Shown: positions 11,437 through 23,959 of the stretch, in pieces
How the letters are laid out: the number at the start of each line of letters is the position of its first letter
Position numbering within the stretch: the first letter of the stretch is position 1
Assembly (NCBI GenBank): GCA_002224055.1
Contig: AZLU01000002.1
Span: forward strand, 1-64,000
Direction: 5' to 3'
DNA from: Pezizomycotina sp. ARF18
Lineage: Eukaryota > Ascomycota
DNA: 64,000 bases
Notes under the pieces: model-generated
The model's database searches: none
What the model saw: only the letters and a program-made list of their open reading frames with translations
What the model was told of the DNA's origin: nothing
Translations under genes and position numbers: made by a program

Positions 11437-12187
11437 TTTCGATATCGAATTTTGGGTAGACCTTATAGCGAGAAACTTTGACAACTGTGTAAAAAACTTG
11501 CAATGAAGATTTGTTCTTGACGGAGGAATTGCGGATATGAACATTCGGAATTTAGATCTATGGCCAGTACATACAATTTCACGGGCTCATTCTAAAATCA
11601 ACTTAGGTGACGGTAAGGCGATGAAATGATGTCATTCAAGTCACTGGCAAGCGGCGGATAATCCCGCCGTATAACTGAAAGCGTCGAGAACCGGTTGGTG
11701 CTATCGATGTTTCAACGGTAACATCGATGACTGAATCTGGGTGTGGGTCCAAGGATTATGCATTGAAACGAGTAATGCAGAGTTCAAGTCATGTCTGGTC
11801 GTGATCCAGGTTTGTCAAGGTTTCGCAGAATGGCCCGGACCTGCCTGAAGCTAAATTCCCCATTAGGCGGGGCTTGAACCCTCCTCCGGGCAACTCAACG
11901 CTTTGAGCTCCCAAGAAACAACACCAAAGACACAACTCAGAGAAGTAGGAGTCGGGAAGATCATGCTTACCTTATCCTTTTCTTCGTGAATGAATCATTT
12001 ATCCTTGTTCTCGTCTTTGAGTTCGAGAGGTTTTTTTCTCAATTCGTGAAGAAAGCCCCGCAAGGCAGCATCTTCAATTCTTCGGCGGTTATATAATCAA
12101 GACAAAAAGACGCTATACCCAACTCTCAACAAAGCCCACAATCACTCTAGTATCACTGCAATTGCACTAGCGACCCACAAGAACGAC
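11437..12187. other. Intergenic region, possible shared promoter
   Basis: The region lies between two divergently transcribed genes (DUF5872-like on minus, DUF4246 on plus). It contains a TATATAA-type A/T run near 12,090, about 95 bp before the DUF4246 start, and a tRNA-like stretch near 11,870-11,930 that I could not fold into a full cloverleaf. Confidence 0.4.
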
Positions 12188-15043
12188 ATGAGTCCGGATA
12201 TCAATGCGCCGGTCCCGGGGACCGCCATCCTCCACTCCAACGCGCAAGCCGAAGAGCAGATCCCCGGCGGATCCTCAGACGATGAGATTCCAATTCCCGA
12301 AGAAGCCCGTGAAACCGAGCACGAGGGCTCAGACAGCGACGGATCGGAGTCTCGGTCTCCACCGCGCGTCTTTCCGCATCCGCTGGATGAGCGCACCTTC
12401 ATCCAGGAGAGGATAAACTGGCGCGAGCAGTACATCCGCAGCTTCAGCGCCGAAGTTCGAGAGAAGAGCGACTGGATGAGGAAGCTTGACAACCCCGAGA
12501 TATGGAAGAAGTGGATCCTGGAGGCGAAGGAGCAGAGCTGGGCAGACCTCGACGAGGAGAGCCGCGTGGCCTGCTGGTCTAAAGAATGCATCGGTGAGCA
12601 CAATTAACACAATTTGAGAGAAAATGCAACAAAAAAGGAAGGAAAGAAAAAAAAAAGCGAAATACAAAGTTTGAAATGCTGACAAGGAGACCAAAACTAG
12701 ATTACGCGAAGAAGGAGCTGGAGGAATATAGGGAATATGTCCAGTCACTGGATAAGAAGGAGGGCGAGGGCGCTGTCGTTCCGTCTATCGACTGCGTATG
12801 GAAAAGTGATGGCCTGATCGAGGACGACGTACGCAAGCAGCTTTTAGAGCGTGAGTGATCAGAACCGCGTACAGTCAGAAGTAAATAGTATAGAATGTGT
12901 TCACTTACGTTTCAATTTAAAAACTCGTAGAGGTCGCGCTCCTCGAAAATGTCCCCGAGGAAAAGAAAGACTGGCACCCAGGCTCCAACCGTCAGGTCCT
13001 CGACCTCGTCCATCCATCTTTGTATCCGCTCGTCTATAACGGTAAAGTCTCTCCATCTTCCCAAGTTTTCGCTCGCCCCCAATAGAATGCTTTTAATCAA
13101 ACTAACTAGGCACTAGTGACCATGGACAACGCCGGCGTCCCGATCCCGCCTCCGCGACGGGCGTTTAAGGAAGCGGATTTGAGGGCAGCAACCGGACCGG
13201 GGAGATGGTACGAAGAAGACTCGGACGTCAACCTCCCGGATGGTCCTCACGCTTTCAATGGCTGCCCTCTATATTCTCAGTCTCCGAGACGGGCAGGACA
13301 TCAAGATCAAGTCCTACATCAACAACCTAGACAAGCGACAGCACAAGGAAGAGTTTTACCCCGTACTGGAGAAGATATTCGCCAAGTTCGTCCCCCTCTT
13401 CGAGAACGTTCTTAGAGACCTCGCCGGGAAGAAGTATGCCATGAGACGCGTCGCCGGCGGAACTTGGGGTCTTGTTCGGAAGGTTTGTCAAAATTTTCGT
13501 CTCGTACCTAAATCCACCCGTCCCTGCTTGGCGCTGATTCCTATGTTTACTGCACCTCTTCCTAGCCTCCGTTCCGCCGAAAGTCTACGACAGGTACGAG
13601 AGGGAAATCTGGAAGGAAGGCGGCGATGTGCTTACGCTGCCAGGAACACGCACGGAAGGAGAATGGAAGGTCAAAGAGACCCTCGAGGAGTTTGAGGACG
13701 AGGAGCCCGAGGTCAAGGACGAGGATGCCAAGGACGAAGAGGTCAAAGACGACGATCTCATGGCGGACAAGGTCAAGGACGACGAGAACAAGGACGCCGA
13801 GGCCAAGGACGCCAAGGCGAGGATGGTGAAGGCGAAGACGCCGAGGATGAGGAAGAGGAACAGGAACAGGAAGAGGACGACGACGACGAATACAAGAGGA
13901 TACATGTGTGGGACCTCGGGCAGCTGACTGGCAAGCAGTGGAAGCCTACAACCCTGAGCCAAGAGCTGGAGAAGCATGTCACGCTCAGGGCAAGGACCTC
14001 AAAGTTATCGTCAAGTTGGCGAACATCGTGCTCAAACCAGAGAAGGGGAACCGACAGTTTCACGGCGGAAGCTGGCATGTAGAGGCGATGTTGGTGAGTC
14101 AAAACACCTAATTCTCGAAAAGAAGTACATGTATGAAATCGCGGTGGCTAACCTGTAACCTTTCCAACAGAACGAACGTATCGTGTCTACGGGTATTTAC
14201 TACTACGATCAGGAGAATATCACGGATACAAGTTTGGAATTCCGACAGGTAAGTATTCATTCCTCAATTATTACAACCTCCCCTTTTCTCCTAAACGTAC
14301 CCGGAAGGCACGTATATATATGTGAGTATTTTTTCATCTCAGTGAACTAACGCGCTCTTGGTCAGGTTTCGGAGGCCTGGGAGGAAGAGGACTACATGAG
14401 AGGCGAAGCTGCACAATACGTTTACAACATGGCCTGGGAGGCAAGGATCCCTAACTAATCCCCCTCTTGACTCTTGTAAACCTACAATTATCCACGCTCA
14501 CAATCCAGCTTCAAAACTACAGGGACCATCCGACCAAGAAATCGGTGCCATCAATACGAAAAAAGACCGCTGCATCGCCTTCCCCAACATCTTCCAGCAC
14601 AAAGTATCGTCCTTCAAACTTACAGACAAGACGAAGCCGGGCTACAGGAAAATGCTCGTCTTCTTCCTCTGCGACCCCACCAGCGGCGACGAAATCTGGG
14701 ACACGTCCCGCATCGCACCTCAGAACCTATCGACGGCCGCGGTGCGCAACGGGCTTCTGAGGAGCGCGAAGATTCTGGGGAGTTTACCCGAGGACGTCTT
14801 CCAGATAATCATGTCACAGACGCCGCCTGCGATGACGCTCGAGGAGGCAGTGAAGTACAGGGAAGAATTGATGGAAGAGAGGAAGTCGTACAACAGTAAA
14901 GATCGGAAGGTTATGGGGCTCAGCTACAATCTGTAAGTTTTATTTGTTCTTGAACTTTTTCGATTTTTGCTCATAAGCTGCATCCATCCTATACACACTC
15001 GACTGACTACTATACTCTCTTGATTTATAGATGTGAGCACTAG
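12188..15043 (+). CDS. DUF4246 family protein, multi-exon
   Basis: Seen: WMRKLDNPEIWKKWILEA; DWHPGSNRQVLDLVHPSLY; RFQWLPSIFSVSE; IKSYINNL; VIVKLANIVLKPE and GGSWHVEAM; NERIVSTGIYYYDQENIT; CIAFPNIFQHKV; FFLCDP; and the C-terminal LCEH. These are the conserved blocks of DUF4246 in the right order. Clear introns: 12,594-12,700, 12,851-12,930, 13,042-13,116, 14,094-14,170, 14,249-14,365, and a last one at about 14,936-15,030 giving NLCEH. A GC-AG intron at about 14,442-14,511 is possible. Biochemical role is unknown; the WHVE pair resembles the metal ligands of 2-oxoglutarate/iron oxygenases, but that is inference. Odd: a strongly acidic K/D/E repeat tract (about 13,683-13,905) sits inside the domain, and there are frame slips near 13,210, 13,310 and 14,523. 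Confidence 0.85.
13683..13905 (+). repeat. Acidic low-complexity tract inside the DUF4246 gene
   Basis: The DNA is a degenerate minisatellite of GTCAAGGACGACGAG-like units encoding EVKDEDAKDEEVKDDD-type repeats, then DEEEEQEQEEDDDD. It lies between VLTLPGT and the conserved VWDLGQLTGKQWKP segment, so it is an expansion inside the family fold and probably a surface loop. Confidence 0.7.
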
Positions 15044-16923
15044 CGAAGAGTATATCCAAGCGCTAGGCCGAAGTCAGTATGATACGATCCGTCGCGGTGG
15101 ATGAAAAGATTTGAACAAATGGCAGTGGCTGGAACCATTATTCAGAAATAGGAAACGAAGCCTAGATATATGTATTTGTAGAATGTAGTTAGTAGCGAAT
15201 CCACAATAGAATTCATGAAAATTTGGGTGGCGTTGAACGCCCTGTAAAACCCTGATCCCGAAGTCATGCAAGCCTCGCGCGTCGGGAGAAAATCTTCAAA
15301 CAATGGGGAAACAATTTCTTCCCGAGATATAGAAACCATGAATATAAAATACATCAAATCTATCTGCCGGTCGGGCCATGAATCCTGCTCTGAGTATTAG
15401 TCCGCGTGTAATATGATCAGATCGGGCCTAACAAACACCGAGAGGGCTGAACCCACTTCTTGTTCATCTATCCATCCAATAACGAAAACCTGTTTGATTC
15501 ACAATTAACCGGTGGAGTCCAATTCGTTTTCCCTCCCTGATTTCACAAATAGCGCAATTTAAGACCTCGCTAGATTGAAAATATTATCTGAAGAAAAACG
15601 AAAGGTCTCCGAGTAATGGACGTTTATCATTCACTGATTCTTGATCCTAAGATCCATGCAAATATGTCGAAGACTGAACACTTGACCTGATGCAAAGAGG
15701 AATCGCCAAAACCTCGGGTTAAACAATCCTCACTGCTTTGACTCAGTTTACCAGTCTCTCCCACTGTTTCTCGCAACGTAGATTCTTACGCGGAAGAACA
15801 CCTTCAGTGCGTGAGTGCATAAACACTTTTACGGGGCCCCGGAAATTACCGCCGTACAGTTCCTCCGGGCTGGTACGGTCAACATCTCCGGATTGATTAT
15901 CAAGATAAGAATCGAACTTCTTATTAGGCTCACCACAAACGATCTGTCACGACTCACGGCTGTTGAAGTCTAGGGAATGAGCAGGTTCTTCTTCTCGGCC
16001 TTGTGGGCGTTTCAATCCATTCAGCGAATCACTCTCGTTGCGGACGATCCCCTTAGCACTTCCTGTAAAAAAATCGTAATAATAATCAGGACATTCCAGG
16101 AAATCCAGCCTGACGTCTGCCGCCTAACCTCAATAGGGGAGTTCATGCGAGAATAAGGAACGGCAACCGGTCCAAGGACCCACAATGAATTCAGACTTCA
16201 CAACCCAGAGGGATGTGCCCACTGCCCAACACGTTTTTCGTCCTTTTCCCTGTCACCCTTCTCGCACCTTTGCACATGCGGCATGCAAGCACGTACCGAA
16301 GGTTCACTCCTTTTTAAACTTGTTGTGAACGCTGGCTCTTTGGCAGCTTCGGTACTTACCCATACTGACTATACCTAAGGCGATTGTTTCTGCGACTCGT
16401 TGGGCACACTGCATTAGTCGTTTACAAGAAAAACCGAACGAGCCTAAAGATGAAACAAAATGGCATGTTCAATCTGTTTAGCTCCTATGCTGTGCAACGA
16501 AAAGGATGAATATCGTTCGTGAGTAAGGAGAGAGAGGAAGGACTCCGAAGGAGAGAGAGGACGGAGAGAGAGGAAGGACCTCCGAGTCTCCGAAGGGTGT
16601 GAGTGGGGCCTGGCAGTTCCTCAGGAATGCCCAGACTCTATCACGTCTCTTGAAAGAGCATCGCGTTGCTTCTCCCGCTTAAGAGAAGCAGAAACGTAAC
16701 CAAATTTACCCCATGGTCCACGGCCCGTTCCAAAGGACGCTAAGCCAATTTGCAGCTAACTCGTGTAGCGTTATGTATTGTATATATATATACCTTGCTC
16801 GTATATACGATCCCAATAATCGCCCATCTAATTAGAAATGGATATCCCCTATTTTTTGCTATAATCCTGGAAGTTTTTATTCACCCAATATTAAGGAGTT
16901 GATATTATTCCTCTAATATATAC
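15044..16923. other. Intergenic region
   Basis: About 1.9 kb with no supported gene. It holds the 3' flank of the DUF4246 gene and the upstream region of the second SAT4-like gene. The only structured sequence I see is a purine-rich repeat at 16,524-16,597 and a short TATATATA run near 16,784. Confidence 0.5.
16524..16597. repeat. GA-rich imperfect tandem repeat
   Basis: Units of GGAGAGAGAGGAAGGAC separated by TCCGAAGG occur about three times. The strand asymmetry (almost pure purine) could allow triplex formation or GAGA-type factor binding, but position alone does not tie it to a gene. Confidence 0.6.
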
Positions 16924-17324
16924 TTGAAGATATACCTTGAACGCCTCATAGGAAGAAAAACGCCAGAATCCTTTTCATGTAACCCAGTCCCACTTTTTGC
17001 TCACCCTCCTCCTATACTTTTCACGTTCTGTCAAAAACATTTTTATTGTTCGTTATCCCTCTTGTTCATTTTCTTTTGTGGACGTTTACTCCACTCCGCT
17101 CGACGGCTCTCTCCTCCCGCTCTCCAGACCCGACTCGTAGCACAAATTATCACGATACCTTCGTTGTCGTCGGACGTCCAGTATGAGACAATATCTATAG
17201 ACCGGGAGGATGTTGGAAATCGCCCACGAAACGCAGCGGTCTGTGCTTCTATATTTTCTCCGACCCGTTTTGTCGGTAATTTCGTTGTGGGTTTCCATCT
17301 ACTAACGTCTGGAACACAATAAAA

Positions 17325-19391
17325 CACAGATCGTGGAATGGGTCTGTCTCTCAATATCTCTAATCTTCGTCTTCCTCCGTTCATACGTCCGAATCTCGTT
17401 GTTCCGCTCCTTCACGCCTTCCGACTGCCTCATACTCTTCTCGTGGATCTTCTTCCTCGGGAACACCGTTTGCGACGTCTACATCGACCGCTGGGGAGAA
17501 TGGTCAAACAAACTGCACTTCCAGAAGGATGCCTGGCCGGACTTCGAGGGTGTCATCAAAGATGAGGACCAGATAGTGAGGATGTTAAAGGTACGGTCTA
17601 GTCCCAACGGCGCGCACACCTCTTAGGAGAGGAAAGCAGGAGAGAGGTACTATGTTGGAGCTGACCGTGCTGGCAAATATTTTAGCTGCAATACGGGCAA
17701 AACTTGATGTACTACCTCGTTATATACTTCGTCAAAGCTGCTTTCCTCCTGCTGTACTTCAAGCTGTTCCCTCCGGCCGTCGAAAATTACGGAGGGCGTT
17801 GCATTTTGTCACCTTTTTTACCGGCGCAGGACTTTTTGTTACGATACTTATCAACCTCCTCTGGTGCCAACCCGTGAGCGGCAACTGGTATGTGGAAGCG
17901 AATCCTGCTCCGAGACGTGGAGGTCTGTTTGGCTTACACTTGTAAAACTTCATGATATAGGACGAGAACACCGGCCAAGCGGTGTCTGGCCTACGCTTCC
18001 GAAATCCCCTACCTCATTACGAACGTCTTCCATCTATTTTCCGACCTAATGAGTATGTAATTTTCGATTGCCTATGACTTCTTAGAAACCATGAAAGGTT
18101 GATACTGACACAGGTTGGTACAAAAACGCAGTCTACATCCTCCCATTCTTCCTAATCCCTACCCTCGCTGGGACCGCGACTCGTCGGAGTGTCTGTATCT
18201 TATCGGCCATATTCTCACTGGGCCTGCTATGTATCGTGTGCACTGTCGCGCGGATGATTTGCGTGGGAACGCAGTCCGCGCTCCATTGGTCGGGGCGTGG
18301 TCAGCAGCAGAGAGTACGTATCTCAAACCTCCTTTCATGATCCTATCTACTCGGATGAGGAAAACATAGGTTTCCCCGTGATATAGTCAGCAAATAATAC
18401 TAACGACAATCTCTTTTCTTCCAGTGGGCATCGGTATAATAGTAGCCTGCTCCCCGTCCTGAAAACCGGCTGGGACGTCCACCGGGGTAGTGTTTCTCCT
18501 ACAGCGACGACGGCGACGACGGCCCAACGGCCGCCTACGTAGTCACACCCGGGCACCTTATCCCGTCGCGACACCCTACTCACCGCGGGTACAATCACCG
18601 CGCTCGGAAAACGCAGTCGCAGCCGCCGCAGCCGGACCGGCGATGTCGAGCTCGGCAGTACGGTCGGCATGGTCGACGGGAACGGAAACGACGCCTTACA
18701 ATCGCCGGGACTATTCGAGCCGCGCGACGGGGAGAGCGGGGAGTTTCGACGCATGTGATAGAGTTGAGTGGTCTTACGGCGCCTAGGAAGCAGAGTAAGC
18801 CGGATGTTCCGGGAATCGGCACTGTTCGGTCGCACGGGAATAGTACCGCGGCCGCCGCTGTGGAAGCGATGCTGGGGAGGAGGAGAAGGAGAATGCTCTG
18901 TCACCGTCGACGTCATTATTGCCGTCACGATCGACTTCTTTCATCTCAAAGGACGCGCGCGCGTTGGCGTTTCCTACACCGCCGGCTTCTGTAGTCACGG
19001 CTCCGACAAATACGGCACCAGCGCACTCAGTTCGAGGATGATGTGGAAAAAGAAGGAAGAATCGGCGAAACCTGCGCAACCCGACGGCAACCGCGACCGT
19101 GGAGATGGAAAACCAGAAGAAGCATCCAAATCAGGGCACAAGAAAACGAAATCGAAGCCGAAGCCGAAGCTAAAAGCACCAGCGTTCGGGCTATCTACGT
19201 TCGGAGGGGCAGCTGAAGTGGAACAATCCAGGGTGAGCGCGACCTACTCGATCGCCAATGTAAGCCGAGAGAGTAGAGTAGGTGATGATTGGGGCATAGA
19301 TCCGCACGAGACCATTGCATCTTCAACATCTTCGGGTGTTCACATACAGAGTCCGCCTGCTCCGAGGAGTAGAAGTCCCTTTGGGTCGTGA
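17325..19391 (+). CDS. SAT4/PTH11-like seven-helix membrane protein with long tail
   Basis: Seen: VEWVCLSISLIFVFLRSYVR and SDCLILFSW; LQYGQNLMYYLVIYFVKAAF with LLYFKLF; HFVTFFTGAGLFVTILINLL then WCQPVSGNW; TNVFHLFSDLM; SWYKNAVYILPFFLIPTLAG; and IGIIVACSPVLKTGWD. This is the SAT4-family helix order. Introns fitting well: 17,591-17,685, 17,888-17,960, 18,053-18,113 and about 18,314-18,424. Missing single bases in CC and CCCC runs at about 17,780 and 18,458 account for two of the frame changes. The predicted C-terminal region to 19,391 is Ser/Lys-rich and disordered, with KSGHKKTKSKPKPKLKAP; it could instead be a separate small gene. The first exon, before the acceptor at about 17,330, is not fixed. 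It differs clearly from the SAT4-like protein at 4.9 kb, so the two are not recent copies. Confidence 0.7.
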
Positions 19392-19822
19392 ACATGTATC
19401 ATTATCTATTTCTTTCTTTTATATATGTATATGTGCTATACGTATGTATCACCGTACGTATATTGGAGTTTTGTTTTTTGTTTGTTTCAAGAAGATCATG
19501 TTATGACATAACTTGACGCACTTCATGATCTCTCCTTGAAGTGTGAAAAGTTGGCGTTTATTTGGATTTTTGTTTCGATTATCACTTCTTCCTGGGGGGC
19601 TTTGTTCTTGATCCAGTTCTACGTTCTCTTTGACGTTTATCTGAACGTATCGGGTCGTTTGTATGTAGTCTATCATCTGAAGTACTAGTACCGACTTCAA
19701 GCGAGACAGAAAGCAATAAAAGAAGACATTGAATACTATCCCCCGGAAACGGGCCCAGGGAGCCTATCTCTCGGTATCATGAACAGATAACAGGCTTCTC
19801 GCGGGGCTACGCCGATGGTGGC

Positions 19823-21472
19823 ATGGCGGAGAGAGCACAGCCTCCTGATGATCAATCTCAGGGACGTATGTTAGGCATCATTATGACTCCTCGCGCATTA
19901 TCCTCAATTCAGAAATTCCATATATATCAGGAAACATCACTCCTTCGATCATGGATTGAGAGAGTGGATACCGGGTCAATCGAAGGACATTGTCGAGACT
20001 TGTATCATTGACTTCAATCATGGAATTGCAAGACGAGCCAATGAAGGTCGAAGATATGGAGTCAGACCAAGTTTCACCCGAGCTTCAATTGTCAACGCCC
20101 ATCCAATGGCCGCATTCTACAAATACAACCCCCTACACGTCGAATGCTCCAACGAAGACGACTGGAAGTTCTACGGCGACGAGCACGATTTCCCTTCCCA
20201 CTGGACACGATGGGCTGGGGCTGGCACCCGCTCTGGCAGGCCATGCGCGACAAAGAAGACCTAGGTCTCGACAGCCTGGCCTAGGAAACTTCGCCGCCGC
20301 GGTTCAATACCTCGCCAGGCCTATGAGTTGGCAAAGAAGCGGCTAGATATGCAGCACTCGGACTTTTGGACGTGCGGCACGCACAAGTACCCCGTTTCGG
20401 ACTGCTTCAACCTCTGCATTGAACTCTCGCAGGCATTCCGGTGCCAGAAAAGGTTCAAGACGGCAAGATTGTGCCTGCGCGAAGCGGAGAAGTATTCTCA
20501 AGACGATGGATTGCTCTGGCTCAAGGAACTCGAGCAGGCGCGGTTGCTACTCGCGGAATGTTGGGCGAAGTGGAACGTCCAGGACCTCGAAGTCGCGAAG
20601 ATGATCTGCGAAAACGCGATCCACCGCTTCAACAAGGGGCCTTCTTCGTTCAAAGGGGTCGAAATTAGGGACGAATTCATCCTCCTACTAATCGAAATAC
20701 ACAGTAATCTACCAAAAACCAAACCCTCAGCTCCACAATCTACGACAACTCTCCTACAAGGGCTCGCAAGTCTCTCACAACAACACCAGCAACCCCTCGA
20801 CCACCAATGGCTTCCCAACCTGCCCTTTCGCCGCGCCTTCTCTACCACGGAAGTCTCAGACATCTACTTCGACCTCGCCAAAACAAACTTTACCGACCGT
20901 CTCCTCGACACCCTCGACACGGGCCTCGACCCTCCGACACCTCCCCGATCGCGCACCAAATCTACTGGACGAACGCATCACTCCTTCACTACGCAATCAA
21001 GCACTCCCCAACTCTTGAACTCGAACACGTTATCAGCTCCGTACTACGATCGCACGGGCACATGGCCAACCTCGAAGACGAAGACGGCGAAACACCACTG
21101 CACTGGGCACTACGAGCAGGACGACTACAAGCTGCGCGCGTACTACTAGAGCACGGCGCGGACGTCACGACGGCGACACGCATTGACATGGGTAAGGCGG
21201 AAACACAGCGCAGGAAGGACTGGGGCAGCCACGAAGAAAAATTTGCCGCGGTGGCTGGCTCGACATCCTTGCACTTGCTATGTTGGGCTGAAGATAGGCA
21301 TCGCGACTTGGATACGTCGGAGCTGGAGTGGATTGCGAGGCTGATGGTAAGGAACGGAGCTGATATGGAGGCGAAGGATAGGAAGGGCATGACGCCGTAC
21401 ATGGTTGCTGCGAGGACAAGTAGGATGAAGGGTATTTTGGAGGGTTTAGGAGCTGGTATCGCTGCTGCATGA
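19823..21472 (+). CDS. TPR-like and ankyrin-repeat protein
   Basis: The N-terminal half reads NPLHVECSNEDDWKFYGDEH, then a helical region with CIELSQAFRCQKRFKTARLC, LREAEKYSQDDGLLWLKELE and AKMICENAIHRF (about 20,400-20,650), which looks like TPR-type helical pairs. The C-terminal half contains ankyrin repeats: DEDGETPLHWALRAGRLQAA with VLLEHGADV (about 21,080-21,160), STSLHLLCWAEDR, and MVRNGADMEAKDRKGMTPYM. Such proteins are usually cytosolic or nuclear scaffolds; no catalytic domain is visible. Frame changes near 20,210-20,340 and 20,880-20,940 interrupt the reading. The start at 19,823 is a guess. The stop at 21,472 is well supported by continuous ankyrin sequence. Confidence 0.6.
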
Positions 21473-23950
21473 ACGTCGCTCGAGCGAGGCTCACGTATTT
21501 CCTCACCCCGGGTCAGCCGTTGGGGAAAAAAAAAACAAGGGGATTTCTCATAAAGTCACCTTAAATTGTCCTTTTCGTGGCAATTCAGCTAGATAGTATA
21601 GGAGCAATTTGAAGATATAGATTGAAAGACTACGTCCACTCGGGGTGCCTTGTTCAAGAAGGCCTTGAAGTTCATGTTGTTCGCTCATTTGCTTAAACAT
21701 TAGCAGCGAGATTGGGCCAATGCAAAGCACATTGAAAGCAGGGCCACCTGATAATGCTTACTTAGTGCCTCAATACGCAAATAGACCCTATAATCTATGA
21801 ATTCAAACGCCGTGAATCCACGTTATTTTCAGTGGACGCTGGGCAGCGGGCCGTAAGCTGAGCTGAACGAGACCGTTGCGACTCGCGAGATACCGGGTCC
21901 AGAAGTGTTGTTGTTCCATCCTACGAGACTTGGAATACACCACGCAATTCTTTTCCTTTAGATTTAGAAGGTCTAGAGTCTAGAGCATCGAATATTGGCA
22001 CCTCGATAAACCCGAACAAAAAGAGCGAGGCTATACCCGTATCTGTCTCAATATATATCACTATTGCTAATATAGCAGCATCCTAAGGACATCAGACGGG
22101 TTTCGGCAGTTCAACTTCTCCGCGTCCGATAAGTCTCAGGGGGAATGTTTAATTTCCCCTTCAGTGCTTTTATATTTGACTGTATTGTGGCGTTGAAATA
22201 TCCGAATGACGAACGATTTCTTCTTTTGTTTACACTGCGGATAGCTAACATTCCCAAGTTCAGATTTTCGTCTCTTTTCGTTTCAATATTAACAAAAGTA
22301 TCCACAGTGCCGAGTACCACGGTCGTTGTTATTGCGGTCTTCTTGGCAGGGGTAAACAATTGCTCTTTCCACTGGCCAATTTGACGATGACCCGTGATGA
22401 TAAACGATTTGCAAAATGCGATCAGCGTAAGAACGCGCGAGTAAAGTCTCAACGGAGACCGTTTAAAAAGTCAATTAGTTAATTGCTCTAATTATTTACC
22501 TCTGTCGATCTCCCAAGAAAAAACACGAAATGCTAATAAGTATTTACGAGATCCAAGAAGGCAGCCTCTATAAGATCGAGTACATACTTTGTTTAGATAT
22601 CCCGTGTTTGTATCTCCTTAAGATTTATATACCACCCGTACGCTCGTATGGAACCGAACTCGCGCTAGGCGGGGTGGTGTGTGGTCCCACATATTCCTTT
22701 CAGCTCACGATAGCTAACAAAGATAGTTAACGATAGGCAAACGGAGATTGAAGAACGATATTACCCCAGAGGAAAGTATATCTGCCCTTCTTATGATCTT
22801 CCTCATGCCGTATTTACTACGTACACAGAAGAGGCCTCGCTTGGTTAAGTTTTGCAACCCGCATTTCTGATCCAAACAAGGAAGGAAAGCGAGAAACAAA
22901 TATATGCGACGCCTGCGACGCCTGCGACCTGCGACTGCGAAACGATTTTAGACTTTCTTGGTGGGGCACTTTCTCCTTGAGTCTTGCCCGCCGACTGTTC
23001 AATTTCTGGCGTGAGACTCACGACTCGTGGCCTTTCTTATGGTGTTTTATTGCGATGCGGGGGATCATCGCAATCTGCGTATAATCCAAACTGGAGAAAA
23101 GTGACATGTCCAAATACCGTAACTTTATCACAATAGACGCGAAATGGTATAACATCACGAGACCACTGCCGAGTCTTACAATACGGAAGTTCCATTCATG
23201 CTTTTTCTTGATTCGATTCGGCAGTAGCACAAAGGCTAACTCCGTGACTATAGGATCACTTATGAATAGTTCCAAGAAAAGGAAATCCTTCACAAAGACG
23301 CGATGCACATTGGAGCAAAGGGAGGTGAAGTGAACGAGGGAGTTTCTGAGACGAACCCAGACTTACCACATCCCGGGCAGTGTAACAGGAGGGCGGTATG
23401 AGAAGATTTTGGAAAGAAAGGGAAAGACCTAAACTCAGCGGCTGCCCCTGAAAGAAAATGATCCAAAGGGAAAAATGCGAGTTGACAAAATTAGAACAAG
23501 CCCAATTGACATAGATTCAAAAGTCTTGAATAACCTAGGGTAAGGTAGTATTAAACATTATATTTATATTTTCTAGGTTTTTCATGAGGATTTTGTAGTA
23601 TACAGGGTACGCTGTAGGGAAGGAGAAAACGCCAGTGTGAACACAGTCGTCGGCGATAAAATGACAAGCTCGCGATACAGAACTGAGAGAAAAGAAGAAA
23701 ATGTAACGAGAATATTATGAGAAAAGGATTATAAGAAATATAGAGAATATAGAAAAGGAGAAAGTTATATGATGAAGGTATTAACAAAGGAAAAGATATG
23801 ACCACAGTGAATAGAAACGCCAATTACACCGAATGCATGAAGAGGAGCAGAAACTTTTTTGGGACCCTGTACAAAGGAAAAACAAAACTCCCGTCGAAAA
23901 AAAGACAAGAATGAAGCGCTAAAACCCGGAGCCAGAACAAACGAAAAGGA
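21473..23950. other. Intergenic region
   Basis: About 2.5 kb, convergent flank between the ankyrin gene and the TVP38-like gene. No supported gene. Short frames on both strands have no recognisable motifs or intron structure. It includes the small GCGACGCCT repeat near 22,906. Confidence 0.5.
22906..22940. repeat. Short tandem repeat, GCGACGCCT unit
   Basis: Two perfect copies of a 9-bp unit followed by two shortened ones (GCGACCT, GCGACT). A simple-sequence repeat in non-coding DNA; no function implied. Confidence 0.7.
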
Positions 23951-23959
23951 AATTGAGCA

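Noticed and set aside
11865-11935. tRNA-like stretch (GGGGCTTGAACCC ... CTCAACGCTTTGAGCTCCC on plus)
   Set aside because: The T-loop-like and D-arm-like pieces are present in reverse order for a minus-strand tRNA, but the T stem pairs poorly and no proper anticodon arm or acceptor stem forms. At best a tRNA relic.
13585-14102. Ser-rich minus-strand frames opposite the DUF4246 gene
   Set aside because: They are the antisense of the acidic GAC/GAG repeat tract, which reads as Ser/Leu runs; the plus strand carries conserved family blocks and introns.
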